Assembly: GCF_041154485.1 (NCBI RefSeq)
Contig: NZ_AP028669.1
Span: 930,001 to 994,000 of the forward strand
Origin: Variovorax sp. V93
Lineage (GTDB): Bacteria; Pseudomonadota; Gammaproteobacteria; Burkholderiales; Burkholderiaceae_C
DNA: 64,000 nt
Direction: 5' to 3'
Position numbers and translations under genes: made by a program. Shown piece by piece: positions 52,174 through 61,545 of the stretch. Below the pieces are notes generated by a model. It searched no databases. It was given only the letters and a program-made list of their open reading frames with translations, and was not told the DNA's origin. Within the stretch, counting starts at the first letter, position 1, and each line of letters starts with the position of its first letter.

Positions 52174-52861
52174 GGTAGGACGAGCCGATGCGGCGCTCGA
52201 AGAACTTGGGGCTCGGCAGCATCACGGCGAGGCGCGCGGCTTCGGCTGCGCTCAGGCGCGAGGCGGGCTTCCTGAAGTAGTACTGGGCCGCCGCCTCGGC
52301 GCCGAACACGCCTTCGCCCCATTCGACGTTGTTGAGGTAGATCTCGAGGATGCGCCGCTTGTCGAGCAGCACCTCGAGCGCCATCGCAAGCGCCAGCTCC
52401 TGGCCCTTGCGCAGCAGCGTGCGCTCGCCGGAGAGCAGCAGGTTCTTCGCCAGCTGCTGCGTGATGGTGGAGCCGCCGCGCAGCTGCACCGGCCGCACCG
52501 GCTTGCCGCGCGCAATGGCGCGCGCCGCACGCCTGGCCGCCAGCTCCTCGGCCTTGGCGTTGCGCTGGCGCGCACGCTCGATGGCTTCCCATTCCACGCC
52601 GTTGTGGTCGATGAAGTCGGCATCCTCGCTCGCGATGACGGCGCGCTTGAGGTTGTCGCTGATCTGCGCGTAGGGCACCCATTCCTGGCGCCAGGCACCC
52701 TTGCGGCCCTGGTGGATGGCGATCTGCCAGGCTTCGCTGCGCTGGAACGCGGTGCTTTGCGGATCGATCACCGCCATGGCCGCGATGCGCCCCACGAAGA
52801 AAAGCTCCAGTGCCACGCCCGCCACCAGCAGGCAGGCCACCAGCCGCAGCAGCCGCTTCAT
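52118..52861 (-). CDS. mtgA: Monofunctional peptidoglycan glycosyltransferase MtgA
   Basis: GT51 enzyme that polymerises lipid II into glycan strands. The 247-residue protein has an N-terminal transmembrane helix (LLRLVACLLVAGVALELFFVG) and the GT51 motifs: ASEDADFIDHNGVEW with the catalytic Glu, RGGSTITQQLAKNLLLS and RKGQELALAMALE, then the second Glu region RILEIYLNNVEWGEGVFGAEAAAQYYF. Usual length. Its ATG overlaps the aroE stop, the common aroE-mtgA arrangement of this group. Confidence 0.95.
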   Translation of the reverse strand: MKRLLRLVACLLVAGVALELFFVGRIAAMAVIDPQSTAFQRSEAWQIAIHQGRKGAWRQEWVPYAQISDNLKRAVIASEDADFIDHNGVEWEAIERARQRNAKAEELAARRAARAIARGKPVRPVQLRGGSTITQQLAKNLLLSGERTLLRKGQELALAMALEVLLDKRRILEIYLNNVEWGEGVFGAEAAAQYYFRKPASRLSAAEAARLAVMLPSPKFFERRIGSSYLSGRASTIVARMPSAELP

Positions 52862-53715
52862 TGGCCGGCGGCGAGTGAAGCGCGCAATTCGGCCAGCACC
52901 TGCGCGGAGGGCGGGCGCACGCCGCGCCAGAACTCGAACGCTTCGGCCGCCTGTTCGACCAGCATGCCGAGCCCGTCGCGCGGCACGGCGCCGTGCGTTT
53001 CGGCCCAGGCCATGAAGCCGGCGGCCGCGGGGCCGTACATCAGGTCGACCGCGAGCGCGCCGGGGCGCAGCACCTGCGCGCGCACCGGCACCGCATCGCC
53101 AGCGAGGCTGGAGGCCGTGGCATTGACCACCACGTCGAAATTGCCGGTCACCTCGTCGAGCGCCCAGGCTTCGAGCGCCGCGCCATGACTCAGCGCCAAT
53201 GCCGCATGGCGCTGCACCAGCGCCATGGCCTTGCCGACCGTGCGGTTGGCCACCACGATGCGCGCAGCGCCGGCGTCCAGCAGCGGCCCGAGCACGCCCG
53301 CTGCGGCGCCGCCCGCACCGATGAGCAGCAGCTCGCGGCCCGCCAGCGGCACGGCGGCATTGCGCACGATGTCGTTGACCAGCCCGATGCCGTCGGTGTT
53401 GTCGGCGTGGATGCTGCCGTCGGCCTCGAAGCGCAGCGTGTTCACCGCCTGCGCAAGCACGGCGCGCTCGCTGGTGTGCAGCGCGAGCGCGGCGGCGTCG
53501 AACTTGAACGGCACGGTCACGTTGCAGCCGCGTGCCGCGTCGCCGCGCTCGGCGGCTTCCCGGCGGAAGGCGGCCACGCCTTCGGCAAAGGCGCCGACCG
53601 GAACGAGCCGGCGGCTGTAGTCCATCTGCTGGCCGCAGAGTTCGGCAAACCGGGCGTGGATGCGCGGCGAGCGGCTGTGCTCGACGGGGTTGCCCATTAC
53701 GCAGTACAGGTCCAT
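52858..53715 (-). CDS. aroE: Shikimate dehydrogenase
   Basis: Reduces 3-dehydroshikimate to shikimate with NADPH in aromatic amino acid synthesis. The 285-residue enzyme shows the substrate motif GNPVEHSRSPRIHARFAE, the catalytic Lys/Asp region (VTVPFK and ADNTDGIG), the dinucleotide loop LLIGAGGAAAGVL, and NRTVGKA for the NADP 2'-phosphate. Normal length. The pathway entry enzyme, DAHP synthase, begins at the right end of the window but is not in the same operon. Confidence 0.96.
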   Translation of the reverse strand: MDLYCVMGNPVEHSRSPRIHARFAELCGQQMDYSRRLVPVGAFAEGVAAFRREAAERGDAARGCNVTVPFKFDAAALALHTSERAVLAQAVNTLRFEADGSIHADNTDGIGLVNDIVRNAAVPLAGRELLLIGAGGAAAGVLGPLLDAGAARIVVANRTVGKAMALVQRHAALALSHGAALEAWALDEVTGNFDVVVNATASSLAGDAVPVRAQVLRPGALAVDLMYGPAAAGFMAWAETHGAVPRDGLGMLVEQAAEAFEFWRGVRPPSAQVLAELRASLAAGQ

Positions 53716-53736
53716 GGCGCGTGGATTCGCTGTTGG

Positions 53737-54588
53737 CTATTGGGAGGAGAGCTCGATGGTCTCGTCGCGCGTGAACTTGAAGCGCGACTGCAGCACGATC
53801 TGGTCGGTCTCTTTTCGCATTGCGTCGGTGAACTTTCCGAAGCTGCCGATGCTGTGCACGATGGCCTTGGCGCGGCGGTCGAGCACGATGTCGCCCGAGC
53901 TTTCGTCGACCACGGTGTCGAGGATCTTGCCGTCGTGGTTGATGGTGATCGTCATCTTGAGCTCGCCATAGAGCTTCTTGCCGGCGGCCGTGGGGAAGTT
54001 CTCGGTACCCCGCACCTCGATGCGCCGGCGCAGCGTGTCCACGTAGATGGCGTAGGCCGCCTCGCGCGTGGAAGGGCTCAGGTAGCGCTTCTTGGGGCGC
54101 GCGTTTTCTTCATTCACGCGGCGCTCGATCTCGGCCAGCAGCTCCACCATCTGGCGCCGCTTTTCCTCGCGGGCGATGGCTTCCTTCGGATCGCCCGAGG
54201 CGCGCGGGTCCGGCGCAGGCATGGCCGCCAGGTCGCGCTTGAGCTGCGCGAGCAGCTGCATCTGCTGGGCCTGCATGGCCTCGACCTGGCGCCGCGCCTC
54301 CTCGATCGAGTCGCCGACGGCGGTGAAGCTCGACGGCGGCAGCGGGCTGGTGGCGCGGCCGCGTTCGAGGTCGCCGCCGCCCGCGAGCGAGGTCTGGGCC
54401 ATCACGCGGGTCTTGGCGTCGGGCTTGTCGTTGGTCTTGCTGTTGACCAGGATCACCTCGAGCGGGGTTTCGCTGAAGACCCGGTTGAACGATTCGGGAT
54501 CGACGAAACGCACCGCCAGAAGTGCGGCGTGCGCGATGACCGACACGCCAAGTGCGATCTGCAGCGTGCTCAGATCCCTGAAGTTCAT
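53737..54588 (-). CDS. TonB-like energy transducer family protein
   Basis: A 283-residue protein with a single N-terminal transmembrane helix (LQIALGVSVIAHAALLAV), the SxxxH-type pattern of TonB anchors. A coiled-coil region (about 95-150) follows, then a C-terminal TonB-like fold (GELKMTITINHDGKILDTVVDESSGD). It lacks the long Pro-rich spacer of classical TonB, so it may serve another envelope task. Starts at MNFRD; the upstream extension is a basic low-complexity frame and rejected. Lies 21 bp upstream of aroE and 37 bp from the RNase gene, all on the minus strand. Confidence 0.78.
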   Translation of the reverse strand: MNFRDLSTLQIALGVSVIAHAALLAVRFVDPESFNRVFSETPLEVILVNSKTNDKPDAKTRVMAQTSLAGGGDLERGRATSPLPPSSFTAVGDSIEEARRQVEAMQAQQMQLLAQLKRDLAAMPAPDPRASGDPKEAIAREEKRRQMVELLAEIERRVNEENARPKKRYLSPSTREAAYAIYVDTLRRRIEVRGTENFPTAAGKKLYGELKMTITINHDGKILDTVVDESSGDIVLDRRAKAIVHSIGSFGKFTDAMRKETDQIVLQSRFKFTRDETIELSSQ

Positions 54589-54625
54589 GGACGACGCTCC
54601 TTGGCGCGCATGGGATGACCGGTGC

Positions 54626-56686
54626 TCATGCCGGCGTGTTTTCCGGGGCCGCCTCGCTGTCGCTGAGGTCGACCGCAATGGCGATGGGGCCGGCGACTTC
54701 TTCCGCTTCCTCGTCGCCGCCTTCCTCCTCGGCCGCGACATCCACCTTGGGCGCGTCGAGGCGCTCGAGCACGGTGCCGTGCACGTCGAGCGCGATTTCG
54801 TCGATCTCGCCGAGCTTTACGCGCAGGCGCGCGCCGCGCTCCTGCTGGCCCGCCACCGGGAACACCAGCGGCAGCGTGTCCGCGCGCACCAGCGCGCCGT
54901 TCGGGATGTCCTTGATGACGGTCGCCTCGAGCTCGGTGATGCCCCGCTGCTGCAGGTACTTGAGCGTCCAGAAGCGCTCCATGCCGCCCTGGTAGGCGTT
55001 GTAGGTTGCGTAGGCGGCGTCGAAGCCCGAGAGAATGGAGAACAGGTCCGCATCCTTGGGCTTGAACGGCGCGGCCAGCGCGGCGGTCTTGCCGTGGCGC
55101 GCGGCGGCAATGATCTGCCACTGGTTCACCAGGTCGGTGTAGCGGCGCAGCGGCGAGGTGCTCCAGGCATAGCTCTTCACGCCCAGGCCCGCATGCGGCA
55201 GGGCCCGCGTACCCATGCGCACCTTGATGCCGGGCGCCAGGCTGGCCTGGCTGCGGTAGAGCCCGGGCACGCCGAGCTCGCCGAGCCAGCCGCCCCAGCT
55301 GCTGTTGGCCAGGATCATGGCTTCGGACACGATCAGGTCGAGCGGCGCGCCGCGCTGGCGCGTGCTGATCTGCACCTGCTCGCTGCCGTCCGGTTCGCCG
55401 TCGTTGCCCACGAGGCGGAAGTTGTAGTCGGGCCGGTTGAAGTTCTCGGGCTTGCCGCGCACCACTTCGCGCCGGGCCTTCAGCTCTTTCGCGAGGCGGA
55501 ACAGGAAGGACAGCGGCGCGCGCAGCTTTGCAGCGGCCTCGGGCGTGTTCTCGCTCGTGAACGAAGCGTCCTCGAGCCAGGGCTGCGTGACCACCGCGTC
55601 GAGCTGGTCGTGCCGCAGGTTGGCCACGATCGGCACGCGTTCGAGCTTCGTCTCGGTCGATTGCAGTTCGAGCGTGGCTTCGTCGAAGCGCGCGTAGAGC
55701 GACACCGCGGGCCGGTCGCCGCCTTCGAGCAGCGTGTAGGTGCTCACGACATCGTCGGGCAGCATGGTGATCTTGTGGCCCGGCATGTAGACCGTGGACA
55801 TGCGCGCGCGCGCCACCTGGTCGATGGCGCTGCCCGGCGTCAGTGCCAGGCCGGGCGCGGCGATGTGGATGCCGACCGTGACGCTGCCGCTGCCGAGGCC
55901 CTGCACCGAGAGTGCATCGTCGATTTCGGTGGTCTGCGAGTCGTCGATCGAGAATGCCTGCACGCCTTCGGCCAGCGGCAGCTCGTCCACGATGGGCGGC
56001 GCGGCGAGTGCCGGGAAACCCGTGCCCTTGGGAAAGTTCTCGAACAGGAAGCGCCGCCAGTGGAACTGGTAGGGCGAGTCGATGGCGCCGGCGCGTTCCA
56101 GCAACTCGAGCGGCGGACGCTGGGTGGCGCGCGCGGCGTCGACCACGGCCTTGTATTCGGGCGCGTTCTTGTCGGGCTTGAACAGGATCTTGTAGAGCTG
56201 CTCGCGGATCGGCTGCGGGCAGATGCCCTCGGCCAGTTGGGCGGCCCATTCGACGATCTGCGCCTGCACCACCTTCTTCTTCTCGATGGCGGCCAGCGCC
56301 TGCTGCAGGATCTCGGCTGGCGCCTTCTTGAAGCGCCCTTTGCCCGCGCGGCGGAAGTAGTGCGGCGCCTCGAACAGCGCGAACAGCGCGGCGGCCTGCT
56401 GCGCGAGCGTGGGCTTGTCGCTGAAATAGTCGGACGCGAGGTCGGCAAAACCGAACTCGCCCTCCGGCGCGAATTCCCAGGCCAGGTCGAGGTCCATTGT
56501 GGCTGCGAGCGCGCGCGCCTCGGCGATCAGCTCGGCCGGGGCCGGCTTCTCGAAACGCAGAACGATGTTGGCGCCCTTGACCTTGACGCGCTTGCCGGTG
56601 TCGAGCTCGACCTGCGCCGATGCTTCGGCCTCCGACAGCACGCGGCCGCCGAGGTACTTGCCGGCTTCTTCAAACAATACAAACAT
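54626..56686 (-). CDS. RNase II/R family exoribonuclease (RNB domain)
   Basis: A 686-residue 3'-5' exoribonuclease. The RNB catalytic domain (about 245-560) contains TTEIDDALSV, the acidic metal-binding cluster, then GIHIAAPG and MPGHKITMLPDDVV. The N-terminal half holds OB-type RNA-binding folds in divergent form, and the C-terminus ends in an acidic tail (AEEEGGDEEAEEV). The layout resembles the shorter RNase II-like group of betaproteobacteria more than canonical RNase R of 800 residues. A weak -10 (GACAAT) ends 6 nt before the start. Confidence 0.88.
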   Translation of the reverse strand: MFVLFEEAGKYLGGRVLSEAEASAQVELDTGKRVKVKGANIVLRFEKPAPAELIAEARALAATMDLDLAWEFAPEGEFGFADLASDYFSDKPTLAQQAAALFALFEAPHYFRRAGKGRFKKAPAEILQQALAAIEKKKVVQAQIVEWAAQLAEGICPQPIREQLYKILFKPDKNAPEYKAVVDAARATQRPPLELLERAGAIDSPYQFHWRRFLFENFPKGTGFPALAAPPIVDELPLAEGVQAFSIDDSQTTEIDDALSVQGLGSGSVTVGIHIAAPGLALTPGSAIDQVARARMSTVYMPGHKITMLPDDVVSTYTLLEGGDRPAVSLYARFDEATLELQSTETKLERVPIVANLRHDQLDAVVTQPWLEDASFTSENTPEAAAKLRAPLSFLFRLAKELKARREVVRGKPENFNRPDYNFRLVGNDGEPDGSEQVQISTRQRGAPLDLIVSEAMILANSSWGGWLGELGVPGLYRSQASLAPGIKVRMGTRALPHAGLGVKSYAWSTSPLRRYTDLVNQWQIIAAARHGKTAALAAPFKPKDADLFSILSGFDAAYATYNAYQGGMERFWTLKYLQQRGITELEATVIKDIPNGALVRADTLPLVFPVAGQQERGARLRVKLGEIDEIALDVHGTVLERLDAPKVDVAAEEEGGDEEAEEVAGPIAIAVDLSDSEAAPENTPA

Positions 56687-56750
56687 GCCCGGATTGTCCC
56701 AGACTTGGGGACGCGCACGGGCCTGGCTGCTGCGCGATGCCTGCCGGGCT

Positions 56751-57344
56751 TCAGACGGGATTGATGAACGCGATCACGTCGTCGAGGTGGTTTTCCTCGA
56801 AATCGGACAGCGCATGGTCGCCGCCCTCGATCAGCTTGATGTTGCTGTCGGGGTAGCGTGCCGAGGTTTCGTGCCAGTCGAGCGCTTCGTCGCCCTTGGC
56901 GATGATGGCCAGCACGCGCTCGGGGCGGGTGAGCGCGCCGACCTCCATGGTGCGCAGCTCCTGGATGTATTCGGGCTTGAAATAGAAGTGCTCGGCCGGG
57001 TCGTGCCAGGCGGTCTGGTCGCCGATGTAGCGCGCAAGGTCGCGCGCCGGATGCACCGCCGGATTCAGCAGCACGGCGCGGCAGCGCGTCATGCCGGCCA
57101 CGTAGGTGGCATAGAAGCCGCCCAGCGAGGACCCGACCACGGCCATCGACTTGCGCGGCCAGTCCGCGATGCCCTTCATCACCATGTCGATGGCCTCGCG
57201 TGGCGAGGGCGGCAGCTGCGGGCACCACCACTGCAGGTCCGGGTGCTCGCGGGCCACGCGCGCTGCCATCAGCCGCGCCTTGGTGGAGCGGGGCGAGGAG
57301 CGGAATCCGTGCAGGTACAACAAGTGAGTGGTTTGCGGGTCCAT
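56751..57344 (-). CDS. YqiA/YcfP-like alpha/beta-fold esterase
   Basis: A 197-residue cytoplasmic hydrolase. LLYLHGFRSSPRSTKA is the oxyanion segment, GSSLGGFYAT carries the nucleophilic Ser (about 81), and the acid and base are likely Asp144 region (IAKGDEALDW) and His in EGGDHALSDF. YqiA-like enzymes hydrolyse short acyl or CoA thioesters; the physiological substrate is unclear. Start at MDPQTTH; the longer frame has no homology signal. Confidence 0.82.
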   Translation of the reverse strand: MDPQTTHLLYLHGFRSSPRSTKARLMAARVAREHPDLQWWCPQLPPSPREAIDMVMKGIADWPRKSMAVVGSSLGGFYATYVAGMTRCRAVLLNPAVHPARDLARYIGDQTAWHDPAEHFYFKPEYIQELRTMEVGALTRPERVLAIIAKGDEALDWHETSARYPDSNIKLIEGGDHALSDFEENHLDDVIAFINPV

Positions 57345-57655
57345 GCGGGGCGGAGACTGGAAGTGGTGCGGTCTACACAGCTCCCTGGAAGGAGCCGGTT
57401 GATTTTGCATGAGGACCGTGCGCCCGACGCGGTCGTCGGCGCACGAGGCTTCGATATGAGGGCTTACTGCACGGGCAAGCTGGTTTGCCACAGGGTCCAT
57501 GGACGATGCCAAGAGGCAAAAAGTATTCAACTGGAGCGCGCGACCGGACTCGCAAGTCGAAGCGAGTTTCGACGGCCCGCGCTGGTGTCCGCATCCCATG
57601 AAAACGGGAGGTCCGCCGGCTCTTTTGCGTTGCGCCGAAGCTTATGCTCAAGCCC
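57345..57655. other. 311-bp intergenic region between divergent genes
   Basis: Separates the YqiA-like esterase and the response regulator. It should contain both promoters. TATGCT at 57643-57648 is a -10 candidate ending 7 nt before the regulator ATG. No repeat, terminator or credible small gene was noticed. Confidence 0.45.
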
Positions 57656-58384
57656 ATGAATATCGAGGCAACGGACACCGGGAAGACGCACCGCTGGGGC
57701 GTGCTCGTGGTCGAGGACGACAGCCGCGCGCGCGCCTTCTTCGAGGCGAGCGTGCAGCGCAGCGCCAGCCTTTTCTGGCTCGGAAGCGCCGGCACGGTGC
57801 ACGAGGCACTGGCGTGGATGGCCCAGACCACCATCATTCCCGACGTGCTGCTCGTCGATCTCGGCATGCCCGACGGCAGCGGGCTCGACGTGATCCGCGA
57901 GGCCGTGGCGCGCTTTCCGGGCTGCGAGCCGCTGGTGATCTCGGTCTTCGGCGATGAGGAAAACGTGCTTGCCAGCATCGAGGCCGGCGCCGTCGGCTAC
58001 ATCCACAAGGACGCTGCGCCGGAAGACATTGCGCAGACCATCGTCGAGATGAAGGCCGGCGCCTCGCCGATCTCGCCCATGATCGCGCGGCGCGTGCTGG
58101 CCAAGTACCGCAGCCTGCAGCTGGCCGGAACGCTCGCCGCCGCGCCGCCCGAGGCAGCCCTCGGCACCACCACGGCGCCCAGCCTGCTGTCCGTGCGCGA
58201 GCACGAGGTGCTGACCTTGATAGCGCGCGGTTTTTCCTATGCCGAGATCGCACGGCTCAAGGGCCTGAGCGTGCACACAGTGCAGACGCACATCAAGAAT
58301 CTCTACGGCAAGCTGGCCGTGCACTCCAAGAGCGAGGCCGTGTTCGAGGCCACGCGCCTCGGCCTGCTGTCCCATCCGGGGTGA
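57656..58384 (+). CDS. NarL/FixJ-family response regulator
   Basis: A 242-residue two-component regulator. The receiver domain (about 14-125) has the acidic pair VVEDD, the phospho-acceptor Asp in LLVDLGMPDGSG and the conserved Lys in YIHKDAAPEDI. The LuxR-type helix-turn-helix (about 175-238) contains LSVREHEVLTLIARGFSYAEIARLKGLSVHTVQTHIKNLYGKL. Start at the second Met fits a -10 ending 7 nt upstream; an ATG at 57644 would add four residues. The stop overlaps the kinase GTG (GTGA). Confidence 0.9.
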   Translation: MNIEATDTGKTHRWGVLVVEDDSRARAFFEASVQRSASLFWLGSAGTVHEALAWMAQTTIIPDVLLVDLGMPDGSGLDVIREAVARFPGCEPLVISVFGDEENVLASIEAGAVGYIHKDAAPEDIAQTIVEMKAGASPISPMIARRVLAKYRSLQLAGTLAAAPPEAALGTTTAPSLLSVREHEVLTLIARGFSYAEIARLKGLSVHTVQTHIKNLYGKLAVHSKSEAVFEATRLGLLSHPG

Positions 58385-60246
58385 ATCGCGTGGCCGGACG
58401 CATGTTCGGGCGGGCGGGCAGGGCGCTTGCTGAGCTATGGCTCGCGGCAACTCTGATGCTGGCGGCGCAGCCGGCGGCGGCCGCGCCGGCCGAGGGCACG
58501 ATCGAACTGCGCCGCGGCACCGTGTGGACCACCGTCGACGGCGCCACGCACAAGGCGCCCGTCGAACTCTCCTACCACTGGGACCGCCAGCACGGCGGAC
58601 GCCCCGGCTACGCGACCTTCGAGCTGCCATTCACGCTCGAAGCCGAGCCCGAGGTGCCCTGGGGCATCTTCATTCCACGCGCCGGCAGCGTTCTGGAGGT
58701 GTGGCTCAATGACGCGCTGCTGCAGGTCTACGGCGACCTGACCCGCGGCAACGGGGCGGACTACGCCAAGGCGCCGCTGTACGTGCCGGTGCCGGGGCAC
58801 CTGCTGAAGGCCGGCGAGAACCGCCTGCAGGTTCGCATACGCGCCGACAGCGCCCGCCGGGCCGGGCTTTCGCGCGTGACCATCGGAGCCGCGACGCCGG
58901 TGCGCACCGATCTCTTCGAAAGCGCCTATGCCTGGCGCTTCACCGGCTCGGTGCTACTGACCGCCTTCAGCCTGATCGTCGGCAGCATCGCGCTGGCGCT
59001 GTGGCTCACGCAGGTGGATGCCGCTGCCACCGGATGGCGCCGGCGCGACAGCCTCTATTTCTGGGCCGCGCTGGCCGAGTTCTGCTGGGCGATCCGGGTG
59101 GCCGACGGCGTGATCGCCGAGCCGCCGCTGCCCTGGGGCGCCTGGGGCGTGCTCATGGCCACCTGCTATGCGGGCTGGGCCGCGTCCGCCATGATGTTCT
59201 GCTACCAGCTCGCAGGCTGGGACGGCAGCCCGCGCATGCGCTGGCTGCGCTGGCCGATGGCAGGCATGGTGGCCGGAACCTTCGCGGCGAGCGCCATTGC
59301 ACTTCACCGCGAACAGCCCTATTGGCTCACCGGCTGGCTCGCGCTGGAGATCGTGTTCGTTGCGCTGTTCGTCGGCGCCTTTGCCGTGGCCACCATCCGG
59401 CGGCCGAACGTGGGCCGCCTGCTCGTGGCTGCCGCCGCACTGGTGACGCTGGGCTTCGGCACCCGCGACTGGCTCGTGATCCGCCTGAGCGACACCTACG
59501 GCGAGACCACCTGGGTGCGCTATTCCTCCGTGTTCTTCGGCATCGCGCTGCTGCTGATCGTCTTGCGGCGCTTCCATGCCGCAAGCGTGCAGGCGCGCGG
59601 CTCGGTCGCTGCCCTGGCCGAACGCGTGGCGCAGCGCGAGCGTGAACTCGCATCCACCTTCGCCGCGCTCGAACAGGTGGCGCGCGACCAGGCGCGCACC
59701 CACGAGCGCGAGCGCATCCTGCGCGACATGCACGACGGCGTGGGCTCGCACATCAGCTCGGCCATCCGGCAACTGCAGTCGGGCCAGGCCAGGCCGGAGG
59801 AACTGCTGCGGACGCTGTGCGACTCGCTCGACCAGCTCAAGCTGGCCATCGACTCCATTCACCTGCCGCCGGGCGACGTCGGCGCCCTGCTGGCGGCACT
59901 GCGCTACCGGCTGGAGCCGCGCCTGGCGGCCGCGGGCATCCAGTTCGAATGGGCTGTGGACGAGGTGCCCGACGTGAAGCGGCTCGACGCCCAAGCCATG
60001 CGGCAACTGCAGTTCCTGCTGTTCGAGGCGATTTCCAACGTGCTGCAGCACGCCCAGGCCAGGACCCTCCGGATCGAGGCCGAAGCGCTGGCCGGCGCCG
60101 TGCAGCTGCGCGTGATCGACGACGGCCGGGGCTTCGATGCGCTGCAGGTGCCCAGGGCGCTGGCGGAGCGCGCCGCCGCCATCGGCGCCCGGCTGGCGCT
60201 CGAAAGCCGACCGGGGCGCACGGTCGTTCAGCTCGGCTTCGGCTGA
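58381..60246 (+). CDS. Membrane sensor histidine kinase, 7TMR-DISM and HisKA_3 type
   Basis: A 621-residue kinase, partner of the preceding regulator. A signal peptide is followed by a periplasmic beta-sandwich (about 40-170), seven transmembrane helices (about 185-395), a coiled coil, and the NarX-type dimerisation motif RILRDMHDGVGSHISSAI with the phospho-accepting His (about 459). The ATPase domain ends in DDGRGF and a G2 box region. The periplasmic and membrane parts match 7TMR-DISM receptors, which sense small molecules such as carbohydrates. Signal unknown. GTG start coupled to the upstream stop. Confidence 0.88.
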   Translation: MNRVAGRMFGRAGRALAELWLAATLMLAAQPAAAAPAEGTIELRRGTVWTTVDGATHKAPVELSYHWDRQHGGRPGYATFELPFTLEAEPEVPWGIFIPRAGSVLEVWLNDALLQVYGDLTRGNGADYAKAPLYVPVPGHLLKAGENRLQVRIRADSARRAGLSRVTIGAATPVRTDLFESAYAWRFTGSVLLTAFSLIVGSIALALWLTQVDAAATGWRRRDSLYFWAALAEFCWAIRVADGVIAEPPLPWGAWGVLMATCYAGWAASAMMFCYQLAGWDGSPRMRWLRWPMAGMVAGTFAASAIALHREQPYWLTGWLALEIVFVALFVGAFAVATIRRPNVGRLLVAAAALVTLGFGTRDWLVIRLSDTYGETTWVRYSSVFFGIALLLIVLRRFHAASVQARGSVAALAERVAQRERELASTFAALEQVARDQARTHERERILRDMHDGVGSHISSAIRQLQSGQARPEELLRTLCDSLDQLKLAIDSIHLPPGDVGALLAALRYRLEPRLAAAGIQFEWAVDEVPDVKRLDAQAMRQLQFLLFEAISNVLQHAQARTLRIEAEALAGAVQLRVIDDGRGFDALQVPRALAERAAAIGARLALESRPGRTVVQLGFG

Positions 60247-60264
60247 GGTGCGCCGCGGGGCGCG

Positions 60265-60270
60265 GATAAT
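60265..60270 (+). promoter_or_regulatory. Candidate rodA -10 hexamer GATAAT
   Basis: Five of six matches, ending 8 nt before the rodA ATG with no Shine-Dalgarno sequence in between; the transcript would be leaderless. Confidence 0.45.
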
Positions 60271-60278
60271 CCGCCCCC

Positions 60279-61433
60279 ATGTCCGCAGTGTTCAACCAGC
60301 CCTCCCTGGCGCGCCGGGTCGCGCCCATCTTCCAGGGCTTCGACGGTTTTCTGGCCTTCGCCGTGCTGCTGCTGGCTTTCGCCGGGCTGCTGACCATGTA
60401 TTCGTCGGGCTACGACCATGGTTCGCGCTTTGCCGACCACGGCCGCAACATGCTGCTGGCGGGTTTCATCATGTTCGTGGTGGCCCAGGTGCCGCCGCAG
60501 CGGCTGATGATGTTCGCGGTGCCGCTCTACGCGACCGGGGTGGCGCTGCTGATTGCGGTTGCGCTGTTCGGCATCACCAAGAAGGGCGCACAGCGCTGGA
60601 TCAACGTGGGCGTGGTGATCCAGCCCAGCGAAATCCTCAAGATCGCGATGCCGCTGATGCTGGCCTGGTGGTTCCAGCGCCGCGAGGGCCAGCTGCGGCC
60701 GCTCGACTTCGTGGTGGCCACGGTGCTGCTGGCGGTGCCGGTCGGGCTCATCATGAAACAGCCCGACCTGGGCACCTCGCTGCTGGTGCTGGCGGCCGGC
60801 ATGGCGGTGATCTTCTTTGCCGGGCTGCCCTGGAAGCTGATCGTGCCGCCGGTGGTGATCGGCGCCGTGGCGGTCACGCTGATCGTGGGCTTCGAGTCGC
60901 AGCTGTGCGCCGACGGCGTCGACTGGCGCGTGCTGCACGACTACCAGAAGCAGCGCGTGTGCACGCTGCTCGACCCCAGCAAGGACCCGCTGGGCAAGGG
61001 CTTCCACATCATCCAGGGCATGATCGCCATCGGTTCGGGCGGCGTCGGCGGCAAGGGCTTCATGCAGGGCACGCAGACGCACCTCGAATTCATTCCCGAG
61101 CGCACCACCGACTTCATCTTCGCCGCCTATTCCGAGGAGTTCGGCCTGGTCGGCAACCTGGCGCTGATCGCGGCCTTCATCCTGCTGATCTTCCGCGGGC
61201 TGGCCATCGCCGCTGCGGCGCAGACCCTGTTCTCGCGCCTGCTCGCGGGCGCGGTCACCATGATTTTCTTCACCTATGCCTTCGTCAACATGGGCATGGT
61301 GAGCGGCATCCTGCCGGTGGTGGGCGTGCCGCTGCCGTTCATCAGCTATGGCGGCACCGCCATGGTCACGCTGGGGCTGGGGCTGGGCATCCTGATGTCG
61401 ATCGCCCGGGCCAGGAAGCTGGCCCAGAACTAA
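60279..61433 (+). CDS. rodA: Rod-shape peptidoglycan polymerase RodA
   Basis: SEDS glycosyltransferase for cell elongation, paralogous to FtsW at 37170. The 384-residue protein has ten transmembrane helices. Motifs are KKGAQRWINVGVVIQPSEILKIAMP, the catalytic Asp in MKQPDLGTSLLV and VPLPFISYGGTAMV. The periplasmic loop around residues 205-245 is long. mreBCD and PBP2 are not adjacent in this window. The last gene before a palindromic repeat. Confidence 0.96.
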   Translation: MSAVFNQPSLARRVAPIFQGFDGFLAFAVLLLAFAGLLTMYSSGYDHGSRFADHGRNMLLAGFIMFVVAQVPPQRLMMFAVPLYATGVALLIAVALFGITKKGAQRWINVGVVIQPSEILKIAMPLMLAWWFQRREGQLRPLDFVVATVLLAVPVGLIMKQPDLGTSLLVLAAGMAVIFFAGLPWKLIVPPVVIGAVAVTLIVGFESQLCADGVDWRVLHDYQKQRVCTLLDPSKDPLGKGFHIIQGMIAIGSGGVGGKGFMQGTQTHLEFIPERTTDFIFAAYSEEFGLVGNLALIAAFILLIFRGLAIAAAAQTLFSRLLAGAVTMIFFTYAFVNMGMVSGILPVVGVPLPFISYGGTAMVTLGLGLGILMSIARARKLAQN

Positions 61434-61440
61434 TTCCAGA

Positions 61441-61534
61441 AACACCGAGGAACCGGCTTTGCCGGGCCTCTGGTGTTGCCCCCGGTAGGGGGTGGGCGAA
61501 AGCGACACGAAGTGCGCGAAGCCTGGGGGCGAGC
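61441..61534. repeat. Dispersed palindromic repeat, copy 2
   Basis: AACACCGAGGAACCGGCTTT...GGTGTTGCCCCC repeats copy 1 at 49755 with only scattered changes in its first 40 bp, and keeps the ACACGAAGTG block and G-rich end. The CTCTGGTGTT arm pairs with AACACCGAGG. It occupies the whole rodA-tldD spacer up to the tldD -10. Confidence 0.8.
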
Positions 61535-61540
61535 AATAAT
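61535..61540 (+). promoter_or_regulatory. Candidate tldD -10 hexamer AATAAT
   Basis: Five of six matches, ending 5 nt before the ATG at 61546; it abuts the end of the palindromic repeat. AGGA lies too close to the ATG to be a good ribosome site. Confidence 0.4.
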
Positions 61541-61545
61541 CAGGA

